Source: Nitrospirillum iridis (GTDB lineage Bacteria; Pseudomonadota; Alphaproteobacteria; Azospirillales; Azospirillaceae). Taken from it: 64,000 nucleotides of DNA. Each line of letters opens with the position of its first letter. The first letter of the stretch is position 1. The position numbers and the translations under genes were made by a program. The notes under the pieces are model-generated. The model saw only the letters and a list, made by a program, of their open reading frames with translations, did not search any database and was not told the DNA's origin. The stretch is from NCBI RefSeq assembly GCF_014205765.1, contig NZ_JACIIZ010000015.1, positions 62,001 to 126,000 on the forward strand, read 5' to 3'. Below are positions 27,965 through 35,932 of this stretch, in pieces.

Positions 27965-28727
27965 CGAAGTCCCTCCTCATGGCCCGGTCGACCGTTTCGC
28001 CAGAGAAGGCGGCGGACTCCGCGTCGTAGAACTCGCAGTAGAACTCCTGCCGGAACGCCTGGGGCGACATGTCGGTCCGCATGCGTTCGAGGAATTCCGG
28101 GGTGATGCGGGGGCACTCGTCGGCCGTGACCCGGAAGCGCGCCCATCGGTCACCACCCCTCTGCCACCAGTGAAAGAACTTGCCCCGCCGGCCCTTCGGG
28201 GTGGACAGGGCGATCTGGGTGCCGTTGGTGTTCGCCAGGGCAGGACCGGCGGCCACGAACACGTCGTCGTCGATCTCGCTGGCCTCGTCGTAGACCACCA
28301 GGTCGGCGGCGCTATAGCCCCGGATCGTCTTCGCCACACCGGGCAGCGAGACGATTCGGCTTCCGTTGCGCAGCATCACCTCCGTCTGGTTGTCGGTCTC
28401 GGACTGGTATGCCGGGTCGATCTTCCGCCAGCAGCCATAGACCTTGTCGAACAGCTCACCAGACTGGCGCTGTGACGGACTGATCAGCAGGACTGTTGCC
28501 GGCACGGTGATCCGCGGAGGGTAGAGGGCGACGTGCAGGGCCTTGATGGATGTGCTGGTCGACTTCCCGCCCTGCCGGGTGCTCAGCAACAGGATGTCCT
28601 TGGCGTCGCACCGCAGCATGTCGGCCTGCCAGGGGTCGGGCTCAAAGCCACAGTCGCGCGACAGCACCACCGGATCGAGGGCGCGGCTGAAATCCCAGGA
28701 CAGGTCAGTATAGGGGTCACGCGGCAT
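27951..28727 (-). CDS. Terminase large subunit, ATPase half
   Basis: The 258-residue protein carries the packaging ATPase: Walker A-like LLSTRQGGKSTST, Walker B LVVYDEASEI, and the coupling region ALSTPKGRRGKFFHWW. It ends at RRDFDVFL, where single-chain terminases run into the nuclease domain. Its start overlaps the small-subunit gene by 11 bp. Confidence 0.85.
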   Translation of the reverse strand: MPRDPYTDLSWDFSRALDPVVLSRDCGFEPDPWQADMLRCDAKDILLLSTRQGGKSTSTSIKALHVALYPPRITVPATVLLISPSQRQSGELFDKVYGCWRKIDPAYQSETDNQTEVMLRNGSRIVSLPGVAKTIRGYSAADLVVYDEASEIDDDVFVAAGPALANTNGTQIALSTPKGRRGKFFHWWQRGGDRWARFRVTADECPRITPEFLERMRTDMSPQAFRQEFYCEFYDAESAAFSGETVDRAMRRDFDVFL

Positions 28728-29304
28728 GGGAAGCGCTCCCCTCGATCATGGGAGGCGCGGCGTTCTCGATATCGCGGATCGCCGCCGCGACGGCCGCCGC
28801 CGCCTCGGGGAAGGGCCGCAAGGCCCGCGTGAGGGCGGCCCGCAGCCGAGCGTATTCGGGGGTCATCACCAGGCTGATGGCGGTGATGGTGGCGCTGGAA
28901 TGCTTGTGCAGCAGGCCCAGGTATTCGGCGACGAGCTGTTCGTTGCGGTGGATCTGCGCTGACAGGGCCGCGACGTTGCCCAACTGCGTGGAAGTGATGG
29001 CCACATCTTGGGCCGTCAGCAGCTTCAGGCGCTGATCCCGCAGGCGGAGCAGGATACCCTCGGACTCCTCCCGCTTGATGGCCTCCAGGTCGGCGCCCGG
29101 CTTCAGCTTCTCCGCCAGCACGGCGGCCTTGCGCTCCGGCGGGAGCTTCTTGTTGTGGCGGCATACCGCGTCCTTGGACACATCGTAGCGCGCGGCGATG
29201 GTGGTGTACGGGACGCCGCGCACCAGGGCCGCCTCGATCTCCGTCCGCTGGGGATGGCGGTCGATGGTCGAATTCCCGGCCCTGGTGCGCTTCGTCTTCG
29301 TCAT
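28717..29304 (-). CDS. Terminase small subunit-like protein
   Basis: A 195-residue protein with an N-terminal helix-turn-helix (EAALVRGVPYTTIAARYDVS, then KDAVCRHNKK) followed by a helical oligomerisation-like region, directly upstream of and overlapping the large-subunit gene. This is the usual TerS layout, which recognises the packaging site. The ATG at 29304 follows AGGAAAG; a GTG at 29307 is an alternative. Confidence 0.7.
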   Translation of the reverse strand: MTKTKRTRAGNSTIDRHPQRTEIEAALVRGVPYTTIAARYDVSKDAVCRHNKKLPPERKAAVLAEKLKPGADLEAIKREESEGILLRLRDQRLKLLTAQDVAITSTQLGNVAALSAQIHRNEQLVAEYLGLLHKHSSATITAISLVMTPEYARLRAALTRALRPFPEAAAAVAAAIRDIENAAPPMIEGSASHAA

Positions 29305-29428
29305 CACGGTCTTTCCTGATGTTCACGGGCTGCGGGCTTGAGGAGCGAGGGCCCCGCCGGTTGTCGCTGTTCTTGACGGACACCTGCGACTGGTCCGGTC
29401 CCGGCGACCACCCGCCGGGGCGATGGGG

Positions 29429-29761
29429 TCAGACGGGGGTGCCGGTGACGTCCACCCAAGCCTTGAGGGCGGGGTGCCAGTACACGGTGATACCCAGGTC
29501 GGTATCGATGTAGCGGTCGCCGGGATGCGGGGCGTCCATGACGGTCCCGGCGTAAAGGAAGGCGACCGGGCGGTTGGCGGTGGGGCCCACACGGCCGATC
29601 CGCACCCACCCGTTGGCCTCGGCCGTGCCGGCGTCGCTGTTGTCCATGTCGACGTAGGGCGCGCCGGCGGCGCTGATCCGGGTGCCGCCACGGCCTGGGA
29701 AGCTGGCCAGCGGTGCCGGCGGCATCAGGCGCACTTGGTGGACGGGGGTCGTGTTGCTCAC
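29429..29761 (-). CDS. Hypothetical phage-element protein (110 residues)
   Basis: A GTG at 29761 overlaps the stop of the preceding gene as GTGA. The protein has a Gly-rich, beta-like centre and ends PGDRYIDTDLGITVYWHPAL, a pattern seen in surface or tail-fibre-associated domains, but no family can be named. It lies 124 bp upstream of the terminase block; that gap shows no gene. Confidence 0.5.
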   Translation of the reverse strand: MSNTTPVHQVRLMPPAPLASFPGRGGTRISAAGAPYVDMDNSDAGTAEANGWVRIGRVGPTANRPVAFLYAGTVMDAPHPGDRYIDTDLGITVYWHPALKAWVDVTGTPV

Positions 29762-30063
29762 CGTTTGGCCTCCAGCTTGCGAATGCAGGCCGTCGCACGG
29801 CGTAGGGCGGCGGTCAGTTCCCGGCACTTGGCCAAAGCGTCGTCGCGCTCCCGGGTCATCTCGGAGAGGTCATTCCCGCTGGTCTGGCTGTCGCTGGATG
29901 CGGTCTGGCCCTTCGCCAGCCTCTCGGGGCCAGTGGCGCCCACAGGCACACCCTGGCCCTTCCCCAGCGCCGTTGCGGTTGGGTAGTTGGTGCCGACGCG
30001 GCATGCCTTGGTGATGGCCTCCAGGGCGGCGGCGGGGTTATGGCGGGGGTCAACTTCGTACAT
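29758..30063 (-). CDS. Hypothetical phage-element protein (101 residues)
   Basis: The ATG at 30063 is preceded by GAGG at good spacing. The C-terminal 40 residues (SEMTRERDDALAKCRELTAA) predict a coiled coil, and the N-terminal part is polar. It sits between the 268-residue and 110-residue genes with a 4-bp overlap downstream. Function unknown. Confidence 0.5.
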   Translation of the reverse strand: MYEVDPRHNPAAALEAITKACRVGTNYPTATALGKGQGVPVGATGPERLAKGQTASSDSQTSGNDLSEMTRERDDALAKCRELTAALRRATACIRKLEAKR

Positions 30064-30071
30064 GGCGGGCC

Positions 30072-30878
30072 TCACAGGGTGGCGTTGGGGTTGGTGGCCA
30101 GGCGCTGGGCCAGGTCGGACCACGCTGCGGCGGCGGCATCACTCCCGGCCCGGGTGCCGATCTCGCCCACGTCCAGGGCGGTCAGGGCCGGCAGGTTGAA
30201 CAGCGGGCCGTCAACGTGGCCGGCGCGGACACGGCTGGCAGGCCATGGGGCGTCGATTCCGGTCTTCGGCACCTGATGCATGCGGCCGGGGTTCATCTGG
30301 TCAGGCTCCAGCGCCATCGTGCGGTAGCCCAGGCGCTTCAGGGTGCCGTTGATCGCCTCCAGCGTCTGGGCGCAGCTGGCGGCCAGCGTGACAGCCTCCG
30401 CGTACTTGCCCCCATGCACTGCGGCGCATTCCATCAGCACATCGCCCACCAACTGGCTCAGCGTGGCGTTGTGCTGGGCGCCCAGGGCCGTCAGGGCGGT
30501 GACATCGCCATCCACCGCGACGGCGGCGGCCTTGGCGCTGTCGGCGTTCGCCTGGGCCGTGCGCAGCAGGGCTTCGGCGGCGGCCATCTCCGGCGTGTCG
30601 GCGCTGGGGCGCGGGCCAGTGCCTTCGATCGCCCAGGCCGCCACGGCGTCGGCGTGGGCACGCCGCAGGGCGTCGACACGGGCCTTGGCGGGTTCTACCT
30701 CGGCCATCAGGTCGTACAGCCGCTCGCTGCGCCGCATGGCGTTGTCGAGGCTGGTTTCGTGGACGGCCATGACGGCGTGGTGGTCGGCCAGCGCCTGGCG
30801 GGCGGGCGACAGGGGCGACGGCGCGACGGCGGCGGCCGGATGGTCGACCTTGCGGGGCTTGATGGGCAGGACGGGCAT
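30072..30878 (-). CDS. Hypothetical Ala-rich phage-element protein (268 residues)
   Basis: The ATG at 30878 has GGAG upstream. The middle of the protein (about residues 35-150) is Ala-rich and helical, like a coiled-coil scaffold, and the C-terminal third is more globular. It heads the late-type minus-strand series that runs through the terminase genes to the tape measure. No family is recognised; a scaffold or head-related role cannot be excluded. Confidence 0.5.
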   Translation of the reverse strand: MPVLPIKPRKVDHPAAAVAPSPLSPARQALADHHAVMAVHETSLDNAMRRSERLYDLMAEVEPAKARVDALRRAHADAVAAWAIEGTGPRPSADTPEMAAAEALLRTAQANADSAKAAAVAVDGDVTALTALGAQHNATLSQLVGDVLMECAAVHGGKYAEAVTLAASCAQTLEAINGTLKRLGYRTMALEPDQMNPGRMHQVPKTGIDAPWPASRVRAGHVDGPLFNLPALTALDVGEIGTRAGSDAAAAAWSDLAQRLATNPNATL

Positions 30879-31212
30879 GGTGATAGGCTCCAGGGCGGTT
30901 GATGGTGCGATTTCAGGGTGCGGATAAGCCCAGAATGCGGACACATAGCGGACCGTCAACAAGAAAAATCTCGTATAGCATTGATATAATTGGCAAAAAC
31001 TGGCAATTCGCACTGATTACTAATCAGTTTTAGACCGAAAGGCAGGCAGCACATTTTTTCAGGGAGAGGGCCGGCAGGGGTCGCATAGGGTGCCAGCACG
31101 TCCGCACCAGCCCTAGCGGATCGACGCGGGCGAGGTTCGGGCCGTCGCAAGGATGTGATCCGAACTCACCCCCTTTTGGGGGCTGTCCCTTGGAAACCAG
31201 GGGGCAGGTCAA

Positions 31213-31400
31213 GGGTGTCGTCTTAAGCGACTCCCTTTGGTTCCCCGGATGCGGGGGATCAATCCGGGGGTGTGCTCAACTCTGAGCCGGCCCAAGGGGG
31301 TGGTGAAACGCCACCCCGTCCTTTGCTCCCCGGATTTGGGGAGTGGTCGGGGTGTCGTCTTAAGCGGCGCCCTGCGTTTTGCTGGCCGGTCGGTGCCAGT
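31213..31400. repeat. Hairpin-rich repeats in the non-coding block
   Basis: GGGTGTCGTCTTAAGCG occurs twice exactly (31213-31229 and 31350-31366, 137 bp apart). Between and after them are short stems: TTCCCCGG...GGGGGA near 31231, GGGGTGG-N7-CCACCCC at 31297-31317, and CTCCCC-N6-GGGGAG near 31327-31344. A further CCCCGGATTGGGGG lies near 31402. This looks like structured RNA or a protein-binding array. Confidence 0.5.
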
Positions 31401-31481
31401 CCCCGGATTGGGGGATTGGGAATTTGCGCCACGGCGGCGCGGTTCTGTCTTAGTCCCGCCAGCCACACCAAGGGTGGCGGG

Positions 31482-31630
31482 TATATATACGTAGTATATA
31501 GGGCGCGTGTGTGTGCAACGCCTGTGCAGTAAAATCAATGACTTAGCGAAACCGTTTGTGCGTTTGTGCAGCGTTTGAGCATTGAGCGATTTCAATGACT
31601 TAGCTGAACCGCTTGTGCGCGTTTGTGCAG
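31482..31630. other. Candidate replication origin of the element
   Basis: An alternating AT tract (31482-31500, TATATATACGTAGTATATA) is followed by two long direct repeats: 31535-31571 and 31592-31630. They differ at three bases and a 2-bp insertion, are spaced by 57 bp, and each contains two TTGTGC words. The block abuts the 3-prime end of the RepA-like ATPase gene. AT tract plus iteron-like repeats beside a replication gene is the usual form of a phage or plasmid origin. Replication itself is not shown. Confidence 0.5.
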
Positions 31631-31632
31631 CC

Positions 31633-32814
31633 TCATGGCGGGGGATTGGGGCGGATGATCCCCCGCCTGGCGTTCCGATTTCCGTAGTGCCCGACGGTGC
31701 CGATGGCGAGTTCCCCCCGCTCGAACAGGACTGCCATTTCCCGCTCCAATTCCCACTTTTTCAGCCCCTGCGCCAAGCCGTCCCGAATGACGCGGGTCGG
31801 CAGGTAGTTGCCCTGTCCCCGCGTGGCGATGGTGGGCCGGCCCTGGGCGTTGAACTGATCCACCGCCGCCAGCAGCACGTCACGCGCGTGGTTGGCGCGG
31901 TCGAGACGGTCGACCATGTCGGCGCCTTGCGCACCGTCGGCGACGAAGACGCCACCCTGCCAGGTGATGGGGATGTCACCGGCGATCGGGCCATAGTTCG
32001 CCTTCTTGGTCGACAGCACGCGGGCGTCCGGATCGACCACGGCGCCTTCCTCCGCCGCCGGGCGGGTCAGGTAGAGGCGGGAGCGGACGACAGCGTTCCA
32101 GGCGGTGGAACCGGACAGGCCGGACCCTTCCTGCATGCCGGCCCTGGAGGGGTGGCCGCAGACCACGACAGCCGCGCCGGTGGCCAGGGCCAGGGCGCGC
32201 AGCAGGCCGCCGAAGCGGTGGACCTCCGTGCGGGCGTTCTCGTTGCCCAAGAAGAAATCATAGAGGCTGTCCAGCACGATCAGTTCGGCCCCCAGTTCGC
32301 GGGCCCGCCTCAGGATGGCGTGATAGAACGGCGTGGCGTCGGCACCTTCGCCGGGTCGCCCGAAGATCAGCAGGGTGTTGTCCTCACCGACGCGGCCGGC
32401 GATGTCCACGTGCTCCAGGTCGCCCAGCGCGGCACCGTAAGCGGCGGCGATGTCCGTCATGCGGCGCTGCAGTTCGTCTTCCTCGTCTTCGCAGTACACG
32501 CCCAGGGTCTTCACCCTACGGCACTCCCGCCCCAGCCAGGGCGCGCCCAGGGCGGCGCTGGCTTGCAGCTGGAGGGCGAGCAGGGTCTTCCCCAGGCCGC
32601 CGTCGCCGGTCAGCAGGGTCACGTTACGCAGGGGGATCAGGTCGGGGACCAGCCATTGCCGCTCCGGCACCGGTTTCCCGGCCCACGAGGCGACGCAGGC
32701 GGTTTCCAGCCGGTCGATGAAGCCTTGGGGGTTGGCGGGCCCATCGAAGCGCCGGCGGCGGTTCCCGCCGGAGGGAAAGTCCTCCGGCGGGGCGCTGTGG
32801 GGGTTACGGTTCAA
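31633..32814 (-). CDS. RepA-like AAA/RecA-fold ATPase (replicative helicase type)
   Basis: The 393-residue protein has a RecA-type Walker A (LLTGDGGLGKTLLALQ), Walker B (LIVLDSLYDFF) and the sensor-like VVVCGHPSRAGM, as in hexameric RepA/KaiC-like helicases of plasmids and phages. It likely unwinds the element origin. The start is a TTG at 32814 overlapping the preceding stop as TTGA, which suggests translational coupling. A C-terminal winged-helix-like part (about residues 320-390) may bind DNA. No separate primase gene is recognised. Confidence 0.75.
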   Translation of the reverse strand: MNRNPHSAPPEDFPSGGNRRRRFDGPANPQGFIDRLETACVASWAGKPVPERQWLVPDLIPLRNVTLLTGDGGLGKTLLALQLQASAALGAPWLGRECRRVKTLGVYCEDEEDELQRRMTDIAAAYGAALGDLEHVDIAGRVGEDNTLLIFGRPGEGADATPFYHAILRRARELGAELIVLDSLYDFFLGNENARTEVHRFGGLLRALALATGAAVVVCGHPSRAGMQEGSGLSGSTAWNAVVRSRLYLTRPAAEEGAVVDPDARVLSTKKANYGPIAGDIPITWQGGVFVADGAQGADMVDRLDRANHARDVLLAAVDQFNAQGRPTIATRGQGNYLPTRVIRDGLAQGLKKWELEREMAVLFERGELAIGTVGHYGNRNARRGIIRPNPPP

Positions 32815-33350
32815 GCGGCCGCCCTCCAAGTCTGGGCGACGGTGACGCGCGGCTGGTGCCAGCGGGCGCATTCCTCCAACCGCTCCTTGAGCCGCTTGGC
32901 GAGCCCCCGCGTGGCGCAGGTGATGGCCGGCGCCTGGCCGATCCAAAAGCGCAAGTCGGCGGACCAGTCCAGGACGCAAGCCCCGGCGCCGCGGGCGCGC
33001 AGCCAGTCGAGAGGGTGGCGGTGCAGCACCAGCGGATGGTCGAAGATTGCCGCGTGGTCGACCTGCTCCAGGCCCAAGATAGGGCACCCGCCATAGAGCG
33101 GTTGCCACGTCTCCGGGGCGCTGAGGTCGATCTGCACCAGGTCGCGGACCTCAGGCCAGCCGGGGCCGTCGTCGTGCCAATCGGCCCAGCCAGCGGGCAC
33201 GACAAGCGCGCCCTCCAGCACGCCTACCAAGCCGGGCCGGGCGAACACGGTGGGCGGGACGGCCGAAGCAATGAGGCGCTGGGCGATGGGCCAGGTGATA
33301 GCCAGCTCGGCACAGGCGAAGACGGTTTCGAGGGGGATGCGATCGCTCAT
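32811..33350 (-). CDS. Hypothetical early-operon protein (179 residues)
   Basis: The ATG at 33350 overlaps the preceding stop as ATGA. The protein contains LGLEQVDHAAIFDHPLVLHR and a basic C-terminal part (RGLAKRLKERLEECARW). I do not recognise it; its place directly before the helicase suggests a replication role such as origin binding or helicase loading. Confidence 0.55.
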   Translation of the reverse strand: MSDRIPLETVFACAELAITWPIAQRLIASAVPPTVFARPGLVGVLEGALVVPAGWADWHDDGPGWPEVRDLVQIDLSAPETWQPLYGGCPILGLEQVDHAAIFDHPLVLHRHPLDWLRARGAGACVLDWSADLRFWIGQAPAITCATRGLAKRLKERLEECARWHQPRVTVAQTWRAAA

Positions 33351-33559
33351 CGGACCACCTCCAGGAATCCGCTCCATCGGACGGGCGTGCAGTCGAGGCG
33401 GGCCACGATCAACCGCCGCCGGAGTTGCCCCCGGTCCTCGATGATGTCGTCGACGAAACCGTCGTCCTCCTTCTCTCCCCAGCGGTAGTTGATGACGAAT
33501 ACGAAGCCTGGAGCGCCCGCGGCGCGACGGCAGATTTCGATTTCCAGGAAGTCGCTCAC
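33347..33559 (-). CDS. Small hypothetical protein (70 residues)
   Basis: A GTG at 33559 overlaps the stop of the 103-residue gene as GTGA, and its own stop overlaps the next start as ATGA. The sequence has mixed charge and hydrophobic strands (APGFVFVINYRW, LIVARLDCTPVRW). Chained 4-bp overlaps support it as a real operon member. Function unknown. Confidence 0.5.
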   Translation of the reverse strand: MSDFLEIEICRRAAGAPGFVFVINYRWGEKEDDGFVDDIIEDRGQLRRRLIVARLDCTPVRWSGFLEVVR

Positions 33560-33867
33560 TGCAGCGCCCCCCAGTCTTCGACGGTACCGCCGGCCAAGAA
33601 GAAGGCCACCATCCGATTCATCGTTTCGATCCGCCTCCTGGTCTTGCTCACGGCGACGGACGCGGAAAGCAGCTGATCTGTCGAAGCCGTGTTCATCATG
33701 CCAAAAGCCTCGATGGCTGTTATTGCGGCCAGGAGATGCATCTGCGACGCGACCACTGGGGAATCCATTTCGTCCGCCTCGGCAATCAAGCGCATGGCCT
33801 GTCCGATTTTCGCGCCGGCCGCTTGGATGACGAGGAGGTTGGCGTTGGGGGCTTGATCGTCGTTCAT
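33556..33867 (-). CDS. Hypothetical helical protein (103 residues)
   Basis: The ATG at 33867 overlaps the RuvC-like gene stop as ATGA. The protein is Met- and Ala-rich and helical (AKIGQAMRLIAEADEM, SQMHLLAAITAIEAFGMM). No family is recognised. Strict operon packing supports it. Confidence 0.55.
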   Translation of the reverse strand: MNDDQAPNANLLVIQAAGAKIGQAMRLIAEADEMDSPVVASQMHLLAAITAIEAFGMMNTASTDQLLSASVAVSKTRRRIETMNRMVAFFLAGGTVEDWGALQ

Positions 33868-34343
33868 CGGTCACCTCCCTGCCGCTGGCCGTACAGGGCG
33901 ATCAAAGCCGCCTCCGCCCGGCCGTCGTGCTTCTTCAGCGGCCACAAGCCGGCCTGGCGGGGGAGAAGCTGGGAAGCCCGGGCGCGGGCCGCATCCTTGC
34001 CCGCGGGACAGCCCATGGCGCGTTTCCAGGACTGCGGCGTCACCAGGGTCACGGGGATGAAGTGAGCCGCCAGCAGCCCCTGCAGCGCGCCGAAGCAGGT
34101 TCCGAACTTGAACATGGAGGAGACGCCCTGGCCCGGCATCGCGCCGACCCGCTCCAGGAAGGCGACAGGCGCCGCCTCCTTGGCCAGGCCGTCGAAGATG
34201 TGGGCCAGCGCCGGCAGGTCCAGCTCGGTTCGCGTCAGGCGGTGGGTGGGCATGTCATGCACCACCAGCGCGCCGTCGGGCGACAGGACGGCAATCGCCC
34301 CGGACAGGCCGGGGTCGATGCCGATGACCACGTGGCCGGTCAT
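33864..34343 (-). CDS. RuvC-like Holliday junction endonuclease
   Basis: A 159-residue RNase H-fold nuclease: VVIGIDPGLSGAIAV has the first catalytic Asp, VAFLERVGAMPGQG the Glu region, and KKHDGRAEAALIALYG the final Asp, as in phage RuvC-type resolvases. It should cut branched DNA made in replication or packaging. Its ATG overlaps the upstream gene stop by 4 bp. Confidence 0.8.
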   Translation of the reverse strand: MTGHVVIGIDPGLSGAIAVLSPDGALVVHDMPTHRLTRTELDLPALAHIFDGLAKEAAPVAFLERVGAMPGQGVSSMFKFGTCFGALQGLLAAHFIPVTLVTPQSWKRAMGCPAGKDAARARASQLLPRQAGLWPLKKHDGRAEAALIALYGQRQGGDR

Positions 34344-34564
34344 GCTGCACCTCCCGGGCCGGCCAGGTGGGCGATGATTATGCGGAGCCGGTTCGCGTAG
34401 CTGGCCAGCGCCGCTGCGGCGCCCGGCTGGCCGTTGAACTCCGCGACGTCGGCGTGCATGTCCCGGAGCAAGCCCTGCAAGGCTGCTGCCGTGCTGGGGA
34501 CCGGCGGCAGGAGCCGGACAACGGGGCCCCGCCGCTGGGGGCGGAAGTGGAGCACGTCACCCAT
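34340..34564 (-). CDS. Small hypothetical protein (74 residues)
   Basis: The frame begins MGDVLHFRPQRRG at 34564, overlaps the upstream gene by 8 bp and the RuvC-like gene by 4 bp. The C-terminal half is helical (AAALASYANRLRIIIAHLAG). Function unknown. Confidence 0.5.
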   Translation of the reverse strand: MGDVLHFRPQRRGPVVRLLPPVPSTAAALQGLLRDMHADVAEFNGQPGAAAALASYANRLRIIIAHLAGPGGAA

Positions 34565-34784
34565 GGACCACCGCCCGGCCGTAGGCCAGTTCCGCGATGG
34601 TGCGCGCCGTCGGCGCGCTGAAGCCGCAACGGCGCGCGATGCGCCGCGCCGCGATGTCTTCCAGGATGAAGGGGAGGGTGGTATCGTTGTGACCGGTGGA
34701 GCGACCAAACTCACCAATCACAACCCCCGGACCCATCTGGCGCGCCAACGCCTGCTTGGGCCGGGGGTTCGTCTTAGGCCGCAT
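34557..34784 (-). CDS. Small putative DNA-binding protein (75 residues)
   Basis: The C-terminal part ARRIARRCGFSAPTARTIAE resembles a helix-turn-helix. ATG 34784 is chosen; GTG 34793 is an alternative. The gene overlaps the excisionase-like gene upstream by 11 bp and the 74-residue gene downstream by 8 bp. Confidence 0.5.
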   Translation of the reverse strand: MRPKTNPRPKQALARQMGPGVVIGEFGRSTGHNDTTLPFILEDIAARRIARRCGFSAPTARTIAELAYGRAVVHG

Positions 34785-35058
34785 ACCGAGCACCCCGCGG
34801 GGTCTTGCGCCGGCGGGCGGTGGGCGTGGCGGAGCGCGACGTTTCCCGCGACAGCAGCCAGGCCCGGATGGCCTCGATGCGGTAGTACTTGCGGCCCCGC
34901 AGCGCGATGAAGGGCAGCCCTTCCTCGATCAGACGGGCGAAAGTGCGGTCTGCCATGGGGAGGCCTGACCGCCCGAGCGCAACTTTCGCTTCCTCTCGCG
35001 TCAGTAGGCCATCCATAACGCCGGCCATGACGCCGGACGACGAAATCTGTTCAACCAT
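34774..35058 (-). CDS. Excisionase/AlpA-like DNA-binding protein
   Basis: The 94-residue protein has a MerR/Xis-type winged helix: LLTREEAKVALG, ADRTFARLIEEGLPFIALRG, then RKYYRIEAIRAWLL, followed by a basic tail. This is the fold of excisionases and of AlpA activators of satellites. It is the first gene of the tightly packed early operon that runs to the RepA-like ATPase. The ATG at 35058 follows GAGG at good spacing. Confidence 0.7.
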   Translation of the reverse strand: MVEQISSSGVMAGVMDGLLTREEAKVALGRSGLPMADRTFARLIEEGLPFIALRGRKYYRIEAIRAWLLSRETSRSATPTARRRKTPRGARYAA

Positions 35059-35113
35059 TCTTACCTCGCACGTTAGTGCCGCTTGATGCGGCGAACACAT
35101 GCAGGGTCGTGGC

Positions 35114-35180
35114 GATAACGCGTTGTTATCAAATACTATTACAAATTACATAGTGTAATTATTGAGATTACAAATTACAT
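35114..35180. promoter_or_regulatory. Operator-like palindromes upstream of the early operon
   Basis: In the AT-rich gap before the excisionase-like gene are GATAAC-N5-GTTATC (35114-35130), AATTACA-TAG-TGTAATT (35144-35160), and the direct repeat ATTACAAATTACAT at 35138-35151 and 35167-35180. They lie where the early promoter must be and probably bind element regulators. Confidence 0.5.
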
Positions 35181-35185
35181 GTGTG

Positions 35186-35932
35186 CTACCGGCCTCTTCT
35201 CCATTCATAGTAATATATGCGATAATTACTCCATGACTCCGGATCTCCTAAAGATTTTGCGCAATCCTTAGCCATATCAGTGACGCTATTGCTGTATTTC
35301 GTCCCAAGATACTTAGAATTGTCTCTATACCAAGCGAAGGCCTTAATCTTCGCAAAATTGCCACCCGAACCTTTGCTTCTCTCAAAAAGATCGGATACCT
35401 CTCCTTCATCATCATTAAAGAATGAATAGAGATCGTTCTTCCTAATATGTGCGTTATAGGTTGTGACTCGATATCGTCTTTCTGGCAGAAAAGGTGCTTG
35501 GAATTCGGCGGCTCTGGAGATCAAGTCGTTTATTTCATCCTCATAATCAGGGCATTCAATGAGTCTAAATTCATAACTGACGTGGAATTGCCCGTCGTCT
35601 GTTGTTTCGAGTGAAATATTTCTGTTTCTGTCATCGAATGGCAATATGTATCGGTAATTCCAAAGAGATAGTGATTTGTCGGTGGAGGTATAGCCATACA
35701 CGTTTCCGGGCTCCACTTCCCCAGAGAATTGCCATATCTTCTCTTGTGGCCGACCAATTGAGATCCAGATCTCCTGCCTTTCTCCGAGTAGCCAAAAGTA
35801 ACGGCGCTCTAAAGCTGTTAGAATCCAATCTCTTAAGAAAGCTCGTGACCGAAAATATGGACGCATGAATTCCATTGCATCTCTAAGAGAGAGCGGCGAA
35901 TCGGTAGCTCGGCCGATACTGTCAAAGTGCAT
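35186..35932 (-). CDS. AT-rich orphan protein of unknown function (cargo)
   Basis: A 248-residue protein with no recognised domain. It is rich in aromatic and charged residues (RYFWLLGERQEIWISIG; NVYGYTSTDKSLSLWNYR) with no membrane segment or signal. Its start overlaps the integrase stop by 11 bp, so it is read from the integrase transcript. Base composition and codon use are far more A+T-rich than the integrase and early genes, a sign of separate origin. The position between integrase and early operon is a known place for phage-defence or other accessory genes in phages and satellites; that role is only inferred. Confidence 0.65.
   Translation of the reverse strand: MHFDSIGRATDSPLSLRDAMEFMRPYFRSRAFLRDWILTALERRYFWLLGERQEIWISIGRPQEKIWQFSGEVEPGNVYGYTSTDKSLSLWNYRYILPFDDRNRNISLETTDDGQFHVSYEFRLIECPDYEDEINDLISRAAEFQAPFLPERRYRVTTYNAHIRKNDLYSFFNDDEGEVSDLFERSKGSGGNFAKIKAFAWYRDNSKYLGTKYSNSVTDMAKDCAKSLGDPESWSNYRIYYYEWRRGR

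Larger units (their letters stand above)
30879..31632. other. 754-bp non-coding block of the element
   Basis: No convincing gene is present; the open frames here have no start signal or protein-like composition. The right part has an AT-rich tract and two long direct repeats (see 31482-31630). The middle has repeated hairpins (see 31213-31400). The left part contains an AT-rich stretch near 30960-31030 that may hold the promoter of the packaging series, and an inverted GTGTCCGCA at 30936-30944. Confidence 0.6.

Noticed and set aside
31237-31595. Possible small genes in the 754-bp non-coding block
   Set aside because: Frames of 85-128 codons exist on both strands but have no ribosome site and cross the repeats and hairpins; they look like chance frames.
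31213-31630. CRISPR-like array
   Set aside because: There are only two copies of each repeat, with unequal spacing and no cas genes; spacing and composition fit origin or regulatory repeats better.
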